Part shown: positions 45,555-54,889 of the stretch, one piece after another
Layout of the letters: each line of letters starts with the position of its first letter
Position numbering within the stretch: the stretch's first letter is position 1
Source: Hamadaea sp.
GTDB taxonomy: Bacteria; Actinomycetota; Actinomycetes; Mycobacteriales; Micromonosporaceae
Assembly: GCF_013362815.1 (NCBI RefSeq)
Contig: NZ_JABFVK010000013.1
Coordinates: 124,001-188,000 of the forward strand
Direction: 5' to 3'
Length of the DNA stretch: 64,000 nt
Notes under the pieces: generated by a model
The model's input: the letters and a program-made list of their open reading frames with translations, nothing else
Told to the model about the DNA's origin: nothing
Database searches by the model: none
Position numbers and translations under genes: made by a program

Positions 45555-45606
45555 TGATCATGGTCATTTCCCCGTCGCTATCACGACCCGGAAATGACCA
45601 TGATCA
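45555..45606. repeat. Intergenic palindrome, copy 2
   Basis: TGATCATGGTCATTTCC (45555-45571) pairs perfectly over 17 bp with 45590-45606, with an 18-base loop. It shares the sequence from TTGATCATGG to ATTTCC with copy 1. It lies between convergent genes and probably terminates both. Confidence 0.8.
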
Positions 45607-45619
45607 TGCGAGCAAGGCG

Positions 45620-46054
45620 CTAGGAGTACACCGAAATCTCCGCCTGGTTCGCGCGCAACTGAACCTCCGTGACCGTCTGCCGCCAGTGTCCGACTTCAAT
45701 CACGTAGACGCCGCGCCCGCCGGGGATGCCGTCGATCGCATACGTCTGACGACAACCGGTGTCAGGAGGTCCCGGACTGGTCAGGATCTTGCCCGCCGCG
45801 AGCTCGGTGCCCTCGGTGGTCAGGATCTTGATGGGGTCGCCCACCGTGAACCACCCTCCGGCGGAACCGCTGCATTCGCCGCTGATGGTCCAGCCGCCGC
45901 CGGTGAACGTCGCGACCGGCGGGGGAGTGGGCTCACCGGGGCCGCGGGCGATCCAGCCGATCAGCCCGGCCACCGCCGCCACTGCGACGAATGCGCTCGT
46001 CAACGCGATGATCTTCCAGCGCCGGAGCTCGCCCGGCCCGTCCCCCGCTGTCAT
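45620..46054 (-). CDS. Single-span membrane protein with external Cys domain
   Basis: This 144-residue protein is of no known family. A short cytoplasmic start is followed by one span (about 18-38, IALTSAFVAVAAVAGLIGWI), a Pro-rich linker, and a beta domain with a Cys in ISGECSGSAGG and another in DTGCRQTYAI. It ends in a strand QLRANQAEISVYS. The ATG at 46054 is preferred over a GTG three codons upstream because TATCGT lies seven bases before it (leaderless). The domain outside may bind a ligand. Confidence 0.7.
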   Translation of the reverse strand: MTAGDGPGELRRWKIIALTSAFVAVAAVAGLIGWIARGPGEPTPPPVATFTGGGWTISGECSGSAGGWFTVGDPIKILTTEGTELAAGKILTSPGPPDTGCRQTYAIDGIPGGRGVYVIEVGHWRQTVTEVQLRANQAEISVYS

Positions 46055-46090
46055 GGGCGGCACGATAACGCATGCCGGCTAGCCTCGGTG

Positions 46091-46591
46091 CTAGCTGAGG
46101 GTGGGGGAAGGCGGGCTGGCCAAGGTGGCCCGCAGCTCGCTGTGACCGCCTTCGGAATCGAGTTTTCGCTCGGCGCGGGCGATGCGGGCATCGCTGGGAT
46201 AAACGGCCCCGAAGAACAAGATCACGCTGACGGCGCCGCAGATCAAGTACGGCACCATGCTTTCCTCGACGAAGCTGCCCGCTAGGGCGGCGAGAGCGGG
46301 TGCTTGGGCTCCGGCCATCTGCCGGAACATGGCGACGACAAAGGCGTTCCGGGCGTCATTGCGTGCCTTGGCGTCCGAGACTCCTATGGGCAGCGGCTTG
46401 AGGCGGCCGAGCAGCGGTACTGCGCCGATCGAGATCACCGACAACGCAAGCGGGAGGTACAAACCTGGCCCACCGGTCCAACGCAGGGGCAGTACAAGGG
46501 CGACTACGACCGCGAAAAGGACCAACGAGATGCCGACGTTACGCATCATGCGCCGTAACGACTGGAGCTGATCGGTACCGGTGACCGCCAT
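46091..46591 (-). CDS. Four-span membrane protein of unknown function
   Basis: This 166-residue protein has about four hydrophobic helices (first pair near 20-60, second pair near 90-140) and charged ends. No family is recognised. It begins with ATG at 46591, seven bases after TACCCT, so it is probably leaderless. A GTG 13 codons upstream is the alternative. It is divergent from an M15-type peptidase gene about 110 bp away. There is no sign of operon partners. Confidence 0.7.
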   Translation of the reverse strand: MAVTGTDQLQSLRRMMRNVGISLVLFAVVVALVLPLRWTGGPGLYLPLALSVISIGAVPLLGRLKPLPIGVSDAKARNDARNAFVVAMFRQMAGAQAPALAALAGSFVEESMVPYLICGAVSVILFFGAVYPSDARIARAERKLDSEGGHSELRATLASPPSPTLS

Positions 46592-46700
46592 AGGCGTCAG
46601 GGTATCTCTATGTGTCACGCTAATCTGCAACCGCGGCGACCGCCTGCGTCATAAGGCTGCTCAGCGCGCTCTCAGCTGGGCAAACGCTATCGTTGTCGAA

Positions 46701-47648
46701 ATGCGCGCCCCCGAAGTCGACTCGTCTAATCGTTCCCCGGCCCGTGCGGATGGCGGTCTTCGGCGGCGTGACGGTGGTCGGGCGGCGCGCCGCCTAGCCG
46801 TGGCGGCGGTCGTTGCGTACGTCTTGTCCGGCTGTTCGGGCGGCCCGGCCCGCCCGGAAGCAGGCAAGCCGACACAAATCCCTACTGCTTCGTCGACCGC
46901 GTCTGCCGAGTCTCGAAGCCCTGAGCCCAGCCGGATCGGCAATGCCACCGCCGCACCGTCCTGGCTGGGAACGCGAGTGCTCCCGGTAGGGCCGCAAGGG
47001 TTCGCCGCAGCCCGGCCGACGCCGTCCGAATTGCGTAATCGCTCGATCATCACCGTCGACGACCTGCCACCACCGGCGGACGGCCGGTTTCATGCAACCA
47101 TCCAGGCGGTGCCGGCCGGCGTACTCGCTCGATCGAGCTGGACCAAGGACTGCCCGGTCACTGCCGCAGACCTGCGCTATCTCACGGTCAGCTTCCGCGG
47201 CTTCGACGGCCACGCCCACACCGGTGAGTTGCTGGCCAACTCCCGGGTGGCAGACGACCTGGTCACCGTGTTCAAGCGACTGTTCGCCGCAGGCTTCCCG
47301 ATCGAGCGTATGCGGATCTCCAGCACCGAAGAACTGAACGCAGCGCCGACGGGCGACGGCAACACCACCGAGGCGTTCGCCTGCCGACCGGTACGCGGCC
47401 AAACGGGGTGGTCGCAACACGCGTACGGCCTCGCCGTGGATCTCGACCCGTTCCAGAACCCGTACCACAAGGGTGAGGTCGTCCTGCCGGAGCTCGCCAC
47501 CGCCTACCTCGACCGAGCCGACGCACGACCCGGAATGGTGCGACCCGCCGGGCCGGCTGTCCGGGCGTTCGCTGCCATCGGCTGGAAGTGGGGCGGCGAC
47601 TATCGATCGCTGAAGGACTACATGCATTTCTCCGCCACCGGCGGCTAG
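46701..47648 (+). CDS. M15-type peptidoglycan peptidase, lipoprotein
   Basis: This 315-residue zinc peptidase is anchored to the membrane by a lipobox (YVLSGC, Cys about 47) after an Arg-rich N-terminus. A Ser/Thr/Pro spacer leads to the M15_4 (VanY/M15C-like) domain at about 150-315. TGWSQHAYGLAVDLDP has the S-x-H-x(6)-D zinc motif, and the third ligand is in DYMHFSATGG at the very end. RISSTEELNAAP precedes them. It probably trims D-Ala or other bonds in wall peptides. ATG 46701 follows TATCGT by seven bases (leaderless). The GTG-rich region upstream is not signal-like. Confidence 0.87.
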   Translation: MRAPEVDSSNRSPARADGGLRRRDGGRAARRLAVAAVVAYVLSGCSGGPARPEAGKPTQIPTASSTASAESRSPEPSRIGNATAAPSWLGTRVLPVGPQGFAAARPTPSELRNRSIITVDDLPPPADGRFHATIQAVPAGVLARSSWTKDCPVTAADLRYLTVSFRGFDGHAHTGELLANSRVADDLVTVFKRLFAAGFPIERMRISSTEELNAAPTGDGNTTEAFACRPVRGQTGWSQHAYGLAVDLDPFQNPYHKGEVVLPELATAYLDRADARPGMVRPAGPAVRAFAAIGWKWGGDYRSLKDYMHFSATGG

Positions 47649-47741
47649 CCCGGTCCACGCCCGAGCCGTGGGAAGAAATCGACGCCGTGATGCCACTGTG
47701 GAATCATCGCCTTGGACAGGGCGCAGCGGGGGAGGCACGGT

Positions 47742-50018
47742 TTGCTCGGGAGGACGTTGCGCGAGCGGCGTGCACTGTCGGGTTTGTCCCAGGATGACCT
47801 GGCGCGGGCGGCCGGCATCGACGTCAAGACCATCCGCAACATCGAAGCCGGGCGGAACAAGCCTCGACCGTCGACCCTGCGCCTGCTCGCCGACGCGCTC
47901 GGCATCGAGGGCAAGGACCGGGACCGGTTGTTCGCCGCTGCGGCTCCGATCCGGTCGGCCGTCGCGCAGACGACAGTTCCGACGCCCGCGCAGCTGCCCG
48001 CTGACGTGCGATTCTTCGCTGGCCGCGACGCGCACTTGGCGACTATCCACGCAGCGCTGGACGTTGCGGCGACTGGCGGCAGCAGCACTGCTGCAGTCCC
48101 CATCGTCGCCATCTCGGGTAGCGCCGGCGTCGGCAAGACCGCACTCGCGGTGCATTGGGCCCACCGCGTCCGGGACAGGTTTCCCGGCGGCCAGCTCTAC
48201 GTCAACCTTCGCGGGTTCGGCCCGTTCGGCTCGGCCGTTCAGCCGGCTGAGGCGATCCGCGGCTTTCTCGACGCGCTCGGCGTGCCGCCGCAGCGGCTGC
48301 CGGTCGACCTCGACGCGCAGGCAGCGCTCTATCGCAGCGTGCTGGCCGGCAAGCGGATGCTGATCGTGCTGGACAACGCGAGGGATGCCGAGCAGATCCG
48401 CCCGTTGCTGCCGGGCGTGGCCGGCTGCGCGGTGGTCGTGACCAGCCGCCGGGCGCTGGTCGGGCTCGTCGCGGCCGACGGTGCACATCCGGTCGTGCTG
48501 GATCTGTTCACGCACGCGGAGGCGCGCGAACTGCTGACCGCTCGGCTCGGCGACCGCCGGATCTCGGCGGAACCCGCCAGCGTCGACGAGCTCATCGACC
48601 GGTGTGCCCGGCTGCCGTTGGCGCTCGTCGTCGCGGCCGCCCGGTTGGCCACTCGACCAGACCTGCCGCTCACCTCGCTCGTGGAGCACCTTCGGCAGGC
48701 CAAGGCGGGGCTGGACGCATGGGCCGCCGACGATGCGCCGACCGACGTCCGGACGGTGTTCTCCTGGTCTTACCGGCAGCTCAGCATGCCCGCGGCACGA
48801 CTGTTCCGGCTGTTGGGCCTGCATCCCGGGCCGAGCCTGTCCGCATCGGCTGCGGCCAGCCTCGCCGGAGTCGGGCTCGACGAAGTCCGGCGATCGCTGC
48901 GCGAGCTGACCGGCATGCATCTGCTCGCTGAATACACACCGGGCCGGTACGCGTTCCACGACTTGCTCCGTGCGTACGCGGCTGAACTGGTGAACGCCGA
49001 CGACGAGGACGGCGACCGGGATCCGGCAGTACGTCGCGTACTCGACCACTACGTGCACAACGCATTCGCTGCGGCTCGGCTGCTCAGCCCGCATCGTGAT
49101 CCGATCGGCGTACCGGGGTCGTCCGAGCACGTCCTCCTGGAAACGCTCGGCGATGGTCCGCAGGCGATGCGCTGGTTCGCCGCGGAGCACCAGGTACTCC
49201 TGAGCGCACTGGATCTCGCGATCCACCGTGGACTTGACGCGTACGCCGAACCCTTCGCCTGGTCGGTGACCGACTACCTGCAGCGCAAAGGACATTGGCA
49301 GGACCAGGCGGCGGTGCACATCACCGCTCTGGCCGCCACGCGGCGACTTGATGATCGCAGGGGGCAGGCGCGGGCGCACCGTCACCTGTCTCGCGCCTTC
49401 ATCTTGATGGGCCGGCTGGACGACGCGTACGCACACTGCCAGCAGGCGCTGGAGCTCGCCGAGCAGGTCGGTGACGTCCCCGGCCAGGCGCACATGCACC
49501 TCAACGCCGCCAACCTGCTTGAGCAGCGGGGGGACCTGCCGGAGGCGCTCGTCCACGCGCAACGAGGTCTCGAACTGTTCGCCACGGTCGAGAACAAGTC
49601 CGGCCAGGCGAGAGCCCGCAACATGGTCGGCTGGTTCCACGCCCGGCTCGGCCGTTACCGTGACGCGCTGACTCATTGCGAGCTCGCGTTGACCGAACTG
49701 CTGGACATCAACGACAAGCAGGGCCAGATCTTCACCTGGGACAGCATGGGCTACATCCACCATCATCTCGGCCGGCACGAGCAGGCCGTCCTCTGTTTCC
49801 AGCACGCCCTCGGTCTGGCTCAGCAGTCCGGCGACCAGCATTCGGCTGCGGTCGTCCTCAACCACCTCGGCGACAATCACGAGTCGGCGGGCGATCTCGT
49901 GTCGGCACGTGACGTCTGGCAAGAGGCCCTCGACATCTTCACCGAGTTGAGCCACGCGGACGCCGACGAGATGCGCGCCAAACTCGCACGCCTAGGCACA
50001 TCGAGCACTCCTCTCTGA
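47742..50018 (+). CDS. XRE-NB-ARC-TPR (STAND-class) regulator
   Basis: This is a 758-residue signal-transducing NTPase. An N-terminal XRE helix-turn-helix (about 1-65) shows GLSQDDLARAAGIDVKTIRN. The NB-ARC ATPase (about 85-390) has Walker A SGSAGVGKTA and Walker B MLIVLDNARDA. The arm/winged region includes RLFRLLGLHPGPSLSA. At least five TPR-like repeats fill the C-terminus (about 520-750). Such proteins oligomerise on a signal and control transcription. The start was set at TTG 47742, six bases after GGGGGAGG. An upstream TTG has no such site. It directly precedes the large wall-associated protein gene in the same direction, with a small stem-loop after its stop. Confidence 0.9.
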   Translation: MLGRTLRERRALSGLSQDDLARAAGIDVKTIRNIEAGRNKPRPSTLRLLADALGIEGKDRDRLFAAAAPIRSAVAQTTVPTPAQLPADVRFFAGRDAHLATIHAALDVAATGGSSTAAVPIVAISGSAGVGKTALAVHWAHRVRDRFPGGQLYVNLRGFGPFGSAVQPAEAIRGFLDALGVPPQRLPVDLDAQAALYRSVLAGKRMLIVLDNARDAEQIRPLLPGVAGCAVVVTSRRALVGLVAADGAHPVVLDLFTHAEARELLTARLGDRRISAEPASVDELIDRCARLPLALVVAAARLATRPDLPLTSLVEHLRQAKAGLDAWAADDAPTDVRTVFSWSYRQLSMPAARLFRLLGLHPGPSLSASAAASLAGVGLDEVRRSLRELTGMHLLAEYTPGRYAFHDLLRAYAAELVNADDEDGDRDPAVRRVLDHYVHNAFAAARLLSPHRDPIGVPGSSEHVLLETLGDGPQAMRWFAAEHQVLLSALDLAIHRGLDAYAEPFAWSVTDYLQRKGHWQDQAAVHITALAATRRLDDRRGQARAHRHLSRAFILMGRLDDAYAHCQQALELAEQVGDVPGQAHMHLNAANLLEQRGDLPEALVHAQRGLELFATVENKSGQARARNMVGWFHARLGRYRDALTHCELALTELLDINDKQGQIFTWDSMGYIHHHLGRHEQAVLCFQHALGLAQQSGDQHSAAVVLNHLGDNHESAGDLVSARDVWQEALDIFTELSHADADEMRAKLARLGTSSTPL

Positions 50019-50044
50019 CCGGGTCGGGTCACGGATCGACCCGG
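50019..50044 (+). terminator. Stem-loop right after STAND regulator stop
   Basis: CCGGGTCG (50019-50026) pairs with CGACCCGG (50037-50044) over 8 bp with a ten-base loop, beginning at the base after the stop. There is no T-run, so termination may be partial. Confidence 0.5.
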
Positions 50045-50269
50045 CAGCTCCCCGGGCGGAAGCCGCCCAAGTGGACCCTGCCGACGACGGCTTCGCCGTG
50101 CGCTCGATGCTACGGGCCGCCAAGCGCCAGGCGGCCGACTACTCGCGTAGTTCCCGGCTAATTGCCGGTCAGTGCCCTCGTCCCGGCCGCCGCGGCAGTG
50201 GATCCTCACAAATCAGCGATTGGAAATGGATCCGCTCGATCTCAACTCCGCCATGGGATTGGAGACCTC

Positions 50270-53200
50270 GTGTCGCACGGCGATGAACGATGTGTGGTGC
50301 CCCTGATCAGGCCGCCGGGCAGGCGACAACCCTCGCGGTTGGCAGCAGTCCTGAGCCTGGTGACGTTCCTGCTGCTCGGGTTCGCCATGTCCGCACAAGC
50401 CAAGCCGCCTACCACCGAGCCACCGGCCGGCACATCGACGACCGTGAACCAGCCCGGTGGCGTGGACCGGTCAACCGTCGCGCCGGCCGACCGCGACCGG
50501 ATCTTGCCGCCTCGTTGGCGCAGCTCGAAAGACCTCGCCTGGACCACATCCGGCGATGCGACCGGCTTTCATCTGCTGGTCGCCGAGGCGAGCACCGGCT
50601 ACACCTGGCGGACCGTGGCGAGCCTGGCCGAACCGGGATTCGAGACCGACCGCTGGATCGGCAACGTCTGCTTCACGGGTTCGGGCAATCGGGCCATCGT
50701 GGTCTACGCGCCACGGCAGTTCACCAACCGAGACGACTTGTTCACGCGCGGCGGTTTCGCCGCCATCGTCGACGTCCGAACAGGCAAGGTCACCAAGCTC
50801 GCCATCACCGCGAGTCTGGCCTATTACAACCCTGGATGCGGCACGGCGGAGACCGGCGTACTAACGCAATCCGGCTATGCGCAGTTCGGCAAGACGCGCC
50901 TCTACGTCGCCGACGCAGCGACCGGCGCAATCGTCCGCAGCCACGAACTGCCCGGCCAGATCACGTCGGCCGTGCCGACCGGAGACGGCATAGTCGCAGC
51001 CGGCGGCCACGGCCTTATCGAGATCTCCCCGACCGGACGGCAGCGTACCGTCGCCACGACCGCAGGCGCCCCGTTCGCGTTGCACTCGGGCAGCAACGGC
51101 GTCACCTTCCTGGAGGCGCGCGGCGACACCGACGCCGTCGTGTCCACCATGGAGGGCGGCCGGGTGAAGGAGCTCGCCACCGGCCGCCTGACGGGCATCG
51201 GTCTCGCGTCGGGAACCGAAGGACGGGTGTTCATCACCGGGACGGCAACGGCGACGTCCGCGCTTCCGTCCGGAGTGCGGCTGCTCCCCGTACCGGCCAA
51301 TGCCGAGATCTCCACCCACGGAGACGTCTCACTGACCCATGTCGCCGTCACCGGTGCGCAGGGCCAGGCGATCACCGCGCTCACGCCCGTCGCGCCGGAC
51401 GCGGCCCAGCCGGTCGGGCTCCGCATGAGCGTGGACCGTACAAAGGCCACCGTCGATTTCCGAGTCGTACCTGGACAGCGAGCCCCGGCCACCATCGCTC
51501 AAGGGGGCGTCGAGGGACCCGCGATCAAGCCCGCGCAGCCCACGGCATACGGGGTCACCGCGGACTACAGCGGTACCACCACCGACCCGGACCGCACGTG
51601 CGCTGTGGCGCGCAACGACGTCGCAAGCCAGGTGTACCAACCGTCCTGGACCCAGGTCGAGTGGGCGGCCGACCTGGCGGTGCAAGGGGCGTTGACCGTC
51701 CAGCGTCCAGGCAACTGGCGCTACTCGCAGCTCGCGGCATGGTCGCCGCAGGCGATGTTCCCCCGCCGTGGACTCGTCAGCGGGTCTCAAGACCGGGTTC
51801 CGGCTCCGATCCTGCTCGGTGTGCTGGCCCAGGAGTCCAACCTGTGGCAGGCCTCCAACCACATTCTCGAAGGTGACGCCGGCAATCCGCTCGTCGGCAA
51901 CTTCTACGGCCGGGCGCGCTCGTCCGACGGCGGCGCCGACACCTGGGCGATCCACTGGGCGGACGCCGATTGCGGATACGGCGTCGCACAGGTGACCGAC
52001 GGCATGCGCCAATCCGACACGTCGCGAACCACCGCGCAGAAGCGTGCCATCGCGCTCGACTACGCCAGCAACATCGCCGCCGGACTGCAGATCCTGGAGG
52101 AGAAGTTCAACCAGACCTGGTCGTACAACATCAAGGTCAACAGCGGTAATCCGAAGTGGATTGAGAGCTGGTTCGCCGCGCTCTGGGCGTACAACACCGG
52201 GCTGCAACCACGCGATGCGGCCTCCGGCAACCCCGGTTGCCCGCCCGGGCCGACGTGCACCGACCCGGACGGCAATTGGGGCCTCGGCTGGGCCAACAAC
52301 CCCATCAACCCGGACTACCCGGCCAACCGGCCGGCCTTCCTCGACGGCAACCAGTACGACCAAGCTCGCTACCCGCAGCAATGGCCGTATCCGGAGAAGG
52401 TGATGGGCTGGGCCGCGTACCCGATCGTCAAGAGCGACCCGTGGACCGGCGCGAACTATGCCGGGTACAAGCAGGCATGGTGGACCGACGCCTACTTCCG
52501 TACGCAGGTCAAGCCGCCGCGCAGCTTGTTCTGCAACATCGGTGCCAACCACTGCGATCCCAGCAGCGCCAACCCGTGCCAGCTCGCCAACTTCCACTGC
52601 TGGTGGCACGAGACCGCGATCTACAAGCCGTCCTGCCTGGGCCAGCTACCCGGCAGCACCACCACGCAGGTGTCCTGCGGGCAGGAGAGCATCACGTTCA
52701 AGCCGGGCGACCCGGAGCCTGCCGAAAAGCGGGACTGGTACCGGCCGGACTGCTCGCTCTCCGGCGTCCCGAGCGGCGCGTACATCATCGACGACGTCCC
52801 CGACTACGTCCCGGCGATCCACGACACGACCTGCTCGCCCAAGCCGTATACCAGCAGCGGCAGTATTCAGTTCAATTTCCAGTCGGACAACGCCGGCCTT
52901 TACCGATCCAAGGTCGACTTCCATCAGGTGGGCGGCGGCTTCGGCGGTCATTTCTGGTTCGCCTCCTCGCAGGTGCTCCTCGGCAGCGAGGAGTTCCGGG
53001 TGACCGGCACGTGGACGCTGAACCGGCAGCTGCTCGACACCTGGGCCCGGGTCCTGGTCTACATCCCGGACCACGGCTCCCGGACCCAACAGGCCCAGTA
53101 TTACGTCAATCTCGGCGACGGCAGCGCCCCGAGACTGCGAGTGGTCAACGCCAAGAACTATTGGCAGACCAAGAAGGGACGATGGGTCCCGCTGGGTGCG

Positions 53201-54346
53201 TTCCACTTCAACGGAACCCCCTCGGTCAGCCTGAGCAACGGCATCAAGGACGAAAGCGGAAGCAAGAAGATCGCCTGGGACGCGATCGCGATCCAGCCGC
53301 TGCCGTCCAAACCGAAGAACTTCGTCGTGTCGATGGGGGACTCGTACTCCTCTGGCGAGGGGGCGACCAACGACCTCGTCACCGGGGCGGACTACTTCCG
53401 CGAAACCGATGCCGACGGCGACAGCGTGCTGGAGCAGAACGCCTGCCATCGCTCCAAGCTGTCGTGGACCCGCAAGGCGACCCTCAAGGACATGCCGGAG
53501 ATCCCGATCGGATCCCGGGCCGACACACTGGACGCCGACCTGGACTTCCATGAGGTCGCCTGCTCAGGCGCGCTCAGCCACAATCTGCTTCCCTACGGCG
53601 AGACCAACGCCTTCGGGCGTACCTCGACGGGCCAATACAGCGAGGTCCCTCAGATGTCGGCGGGATATCTCGACGAGAACACCACCCTGGTCACGTTCTC
53701 CATCGGAGGCAACGACGTCCGCTTCTCCGACGTGCTCCAGCAATGCATCACCAGCATCACCGACTGCCAATACACCACCCTGTCCGGGGACACGGAACCC
53801 TTGGCGCAGGCGGAGAACCGGCTGATCTACGACCGGTACATGCCGAGCCTGCAGAAGGTGATCCAGCGGGTCCACGACCTCGCCCCCAACGCCAAGATCA
53901 TGGTGATGGGCTACCCGGAACTCATCTCCAACGGTGGCACCTGTCTCAGCCCTCTCACGGTCCACGACCCCGATACGGGACTTCCGATAGGCACCGCCGG
54001 CATCAGCCCGACCGAGACCCAGTGGATCAGCAGCATGGCGGGCACCCTCGCCGAGGCCGAGCGTTCGGTGGCGGTCACCGAGTGGAACCTGCGCTACATC
54101 CCCGTCAAATACATCGATCCCCGGCAGTACTTCGCCGGTGAAGGCGTCTGCGGCGATCCCCACGAGTCGATCCACGGCCTGGTCTTCAGTTACACCCCCG
54201 GGGAGAGTCCACAGGTCCACCTGCCCGAGAACCCATGGTGGCGCATCGGCATATCCCAACAGTCCTTCCACCCGAATCCCGACGGCACCACCGACTACGC
54301 GAACGCGCTGATCACCACGCTGCGCCTTCCCGAGGTCGACCAATAA
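50270..54346 (+). CDS. Giant secreted protein: propeller-like, lysozyme-like, golvesin-like and SGNH modules
   Basis: This is a 1358-residue exported protein. The signal peptide ends near SAQAKPP (about residue 45). Residues about 75-450 look like a beta-propeller. Residues about 490-645 resemble a lysozyme/SLT fold (VLAQESNLWQAS with a candidate catalytic Glu, then YGVAQVTDGMRQSD and FAALWAYNTGLQP). Residues about 860-1015 match golvesin-type domains (FHQVGGGFGGHFWFA, RVLVYIPDHGS). Residues about 1017-1357 are an SGNH hydrolase with GDSYSSGEG, ACSGA, SIGGND and SFHPNPDG. Together they suggest remodelling or deacylation of wall polymers. The GTG at 50270 follows GGAG by five bases. A small secreted protein gene follows 26 bp downstream. 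Substrates are unknown. Confidence 0.88.
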   Translation: MSHGDERCVVPLIRPPGRRQPSRLAAVLSLVTFLLLGFAMSAQAKPPTTEPPAGTSTTVNQPGGVDRSTVAPADRDRILPPRWRSSKDLAWTTSGDATGFHLLVAEASTGYTWRTVASLAEPGFETDRWIGNVCFTGSGNRAIVVYAPRQFTNRDDLFTRGGFAAIVDVRTGKVTKLAITASLAYYNPGCGTAETGVLTQSGYAQFGKTRLYVADAATGAIVRSHELPGQITSAVPTGDGIVAAGGHGLIEISPTGRQRTVATTAGAPFALHSGSNGVTFLEARGDTDAVVSTMEGGRVKELATGRLTGIGLASGTEGRVFITGTATATSALPSGVRLLPVPANAEISTHGDVSLTHVAVTGAQGQAITALTPVAPDAAQPVGLRMSVDRTKATVDFRVVPGQRAPATIAQGGVEGPAIKPAQPTAYGVTADYSGTTTDPDRTCAVARNDVASQVYQPSWTQVEWAADLAVQGALTVQRPGNWRYSQLAAWSPQAMFPRRGLVSGSQDRVPAPILLGVLAQESNLWQASNHILEGDAGNPLVGNFYGRARSSDGGADTWAIHWADADCGYGVAQVTDGMRQSDTSRTTAQKRAIALDYASNIAAGLQILEEKFNQTWSYNIKVNSGNPKWIESWFAALWAYNTGLQPRDAASGNPGCPPGPTCTDPDGNWGLGWANNPINPDYPANRPAFLDGNQYDQARYPQQWPYPEKVMGWAAYPIVKSDPWTGANYAGYKQAWWTDAYFRTQVKPPRSLFCNIGANHCDPSSANPCQLANFHCWWHETAIYKPSCLGQLPGSTTTQVSCGQESITFKPGDPEPAEKRDWYRPDCSLSGVPSGAYIIDDVPDYVPAIHDTTCSPKPYTSSGSIQFNFQSDNAGLYRSKVDFHQVGGGFGGHFWFASSQVLLGSEEFRVTGTWTLNRQLLDTWARVLVYIPDHGSRTQQAQYYVNLGDGSAPRLRVVNAKNYWQTKKGRWVPLGAFHFNGTPSVSLSNGIKDESGSKKIAWDAIAIQPLPSKPKNFVVSMGDSYSSGEGATNDLVTGADYFRETDADGDSVLEQNACHRSKLSWTRKATLKDMPEIPIGSRADTLDADLDFHEVACSGALSHNLLPYGETNAFGRTSTGQYSEVPQMSAGYLDENTTLVTFSIGGNDVRFSDVLQQCITSITDCQYTTLSGDTEPLAQAENRLIYDRYMPSLQKVIQRVHDLAPNAKIMVMGYPELISNGGTCLSPLTVHDPDTGLPIGTAGISPTETQWISSMAGTLAEAERSVAVTEWNLRYIPVKYIDPRQYFAGEGVCGDPHESIHGLVFSYTPGESPQVHLPENPWWRIGISQQSFHPNPDGTTDYANALITTLRLPEVDQ

Positions 54347-54372
54347 TCCCGCCCAACTGTTCAGGAGGAACA

Positions 54373-54792
54373 ATGCGCAAACTCGCCGCACGCACACTAG
54401 TCAGCGCGCTCATAGTGGCACTGATGGCAACTCTCGGAGTGACGGTCACCGCCGCCCCGGCGTCCGCGTCCACCAGCATCTCCTTCCAGAATCCGGGAGG
54501 CGACGTCTGGGGCACCGTGACGTTCTACAACGGACACAGCGTCAGCATCAGCGGCCACGTCTACGGCTGGAGCGCCGGTCCCGGCTACGAGACCCAGGGC
54601 ATCTACTGGGTGGGAAACGGCCGGTACGGCTGCACGTCGACCCCGCTGCACCGCAACTACTCCGACGGCATCACCCGCTCTTACTCGGAGAGCATGAACT
54701 GTAGTTACGCCAACATCCAGGCCGTCTTCATCATGTATTACCTGTACAGCGGAGTCTTCACCACGCAGTACATCTACAACCCCTACGCATAA
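54373..54792 (+). CDS. Small secreted protein in operon with giant SGNH protein
   Basis: This is a 139-residue exported protein with signal peptide to about residue 33 (APASASTS). The mature part is rich in Tyr, Gly, Ser and Thr (GTVTFYNGHSVSISGHVYGW) and contains two Cys (YGCTS and MNCSY), resembling small beta-sandwich proteins but matching no family I know. AGGAGG before the ATG is strong. Only 26 bp separate it from the preceding gene, so the two are probably co-transcribed and act together at the surface. A strong terminator follows. Confidence 0.82.
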   Translation: MRKLAARTLVSALIVALMATLGVTVTAAPASASTSISFQNPGGDVWGTVTFYNGHSVSISGHVYGWSAGPGYETQGIYWVGNGRYGCTSTPLHRNYSDGITRSYSESMNCSYANIQAVFIMYYLYSGVFTTQYIYNPYA

Positions 54793-54804
54793 CGCATCCC
54801 GGCT

Positions 54805-54838
54805 GCTGTGGATGGTGCGATGCGGCACCATCCACAGC
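54805..54838. terminator. 14-bp stem-loop between convergent genes
   Basis: GCTGTGGATGGTGC (54805-54818) and GCACCATCCACAGC (54825-54838) pair perfectly around a six-base loop, 12 bp after the small secreted protein stop. Confidence 0.82.
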
Positions 54839-54889
54839 GCCTTGCGTGGCAGTCGTCAGAGCCGCGACGGCTTCCGATCGTCCGGCGCC

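Noticed and set aside
46794-49955. Leftward 1053-codon open frame across the M15 and STAND genes
   Set aside because: It crosses two well-supported genes on the other strand and has no domain or consistent composition.
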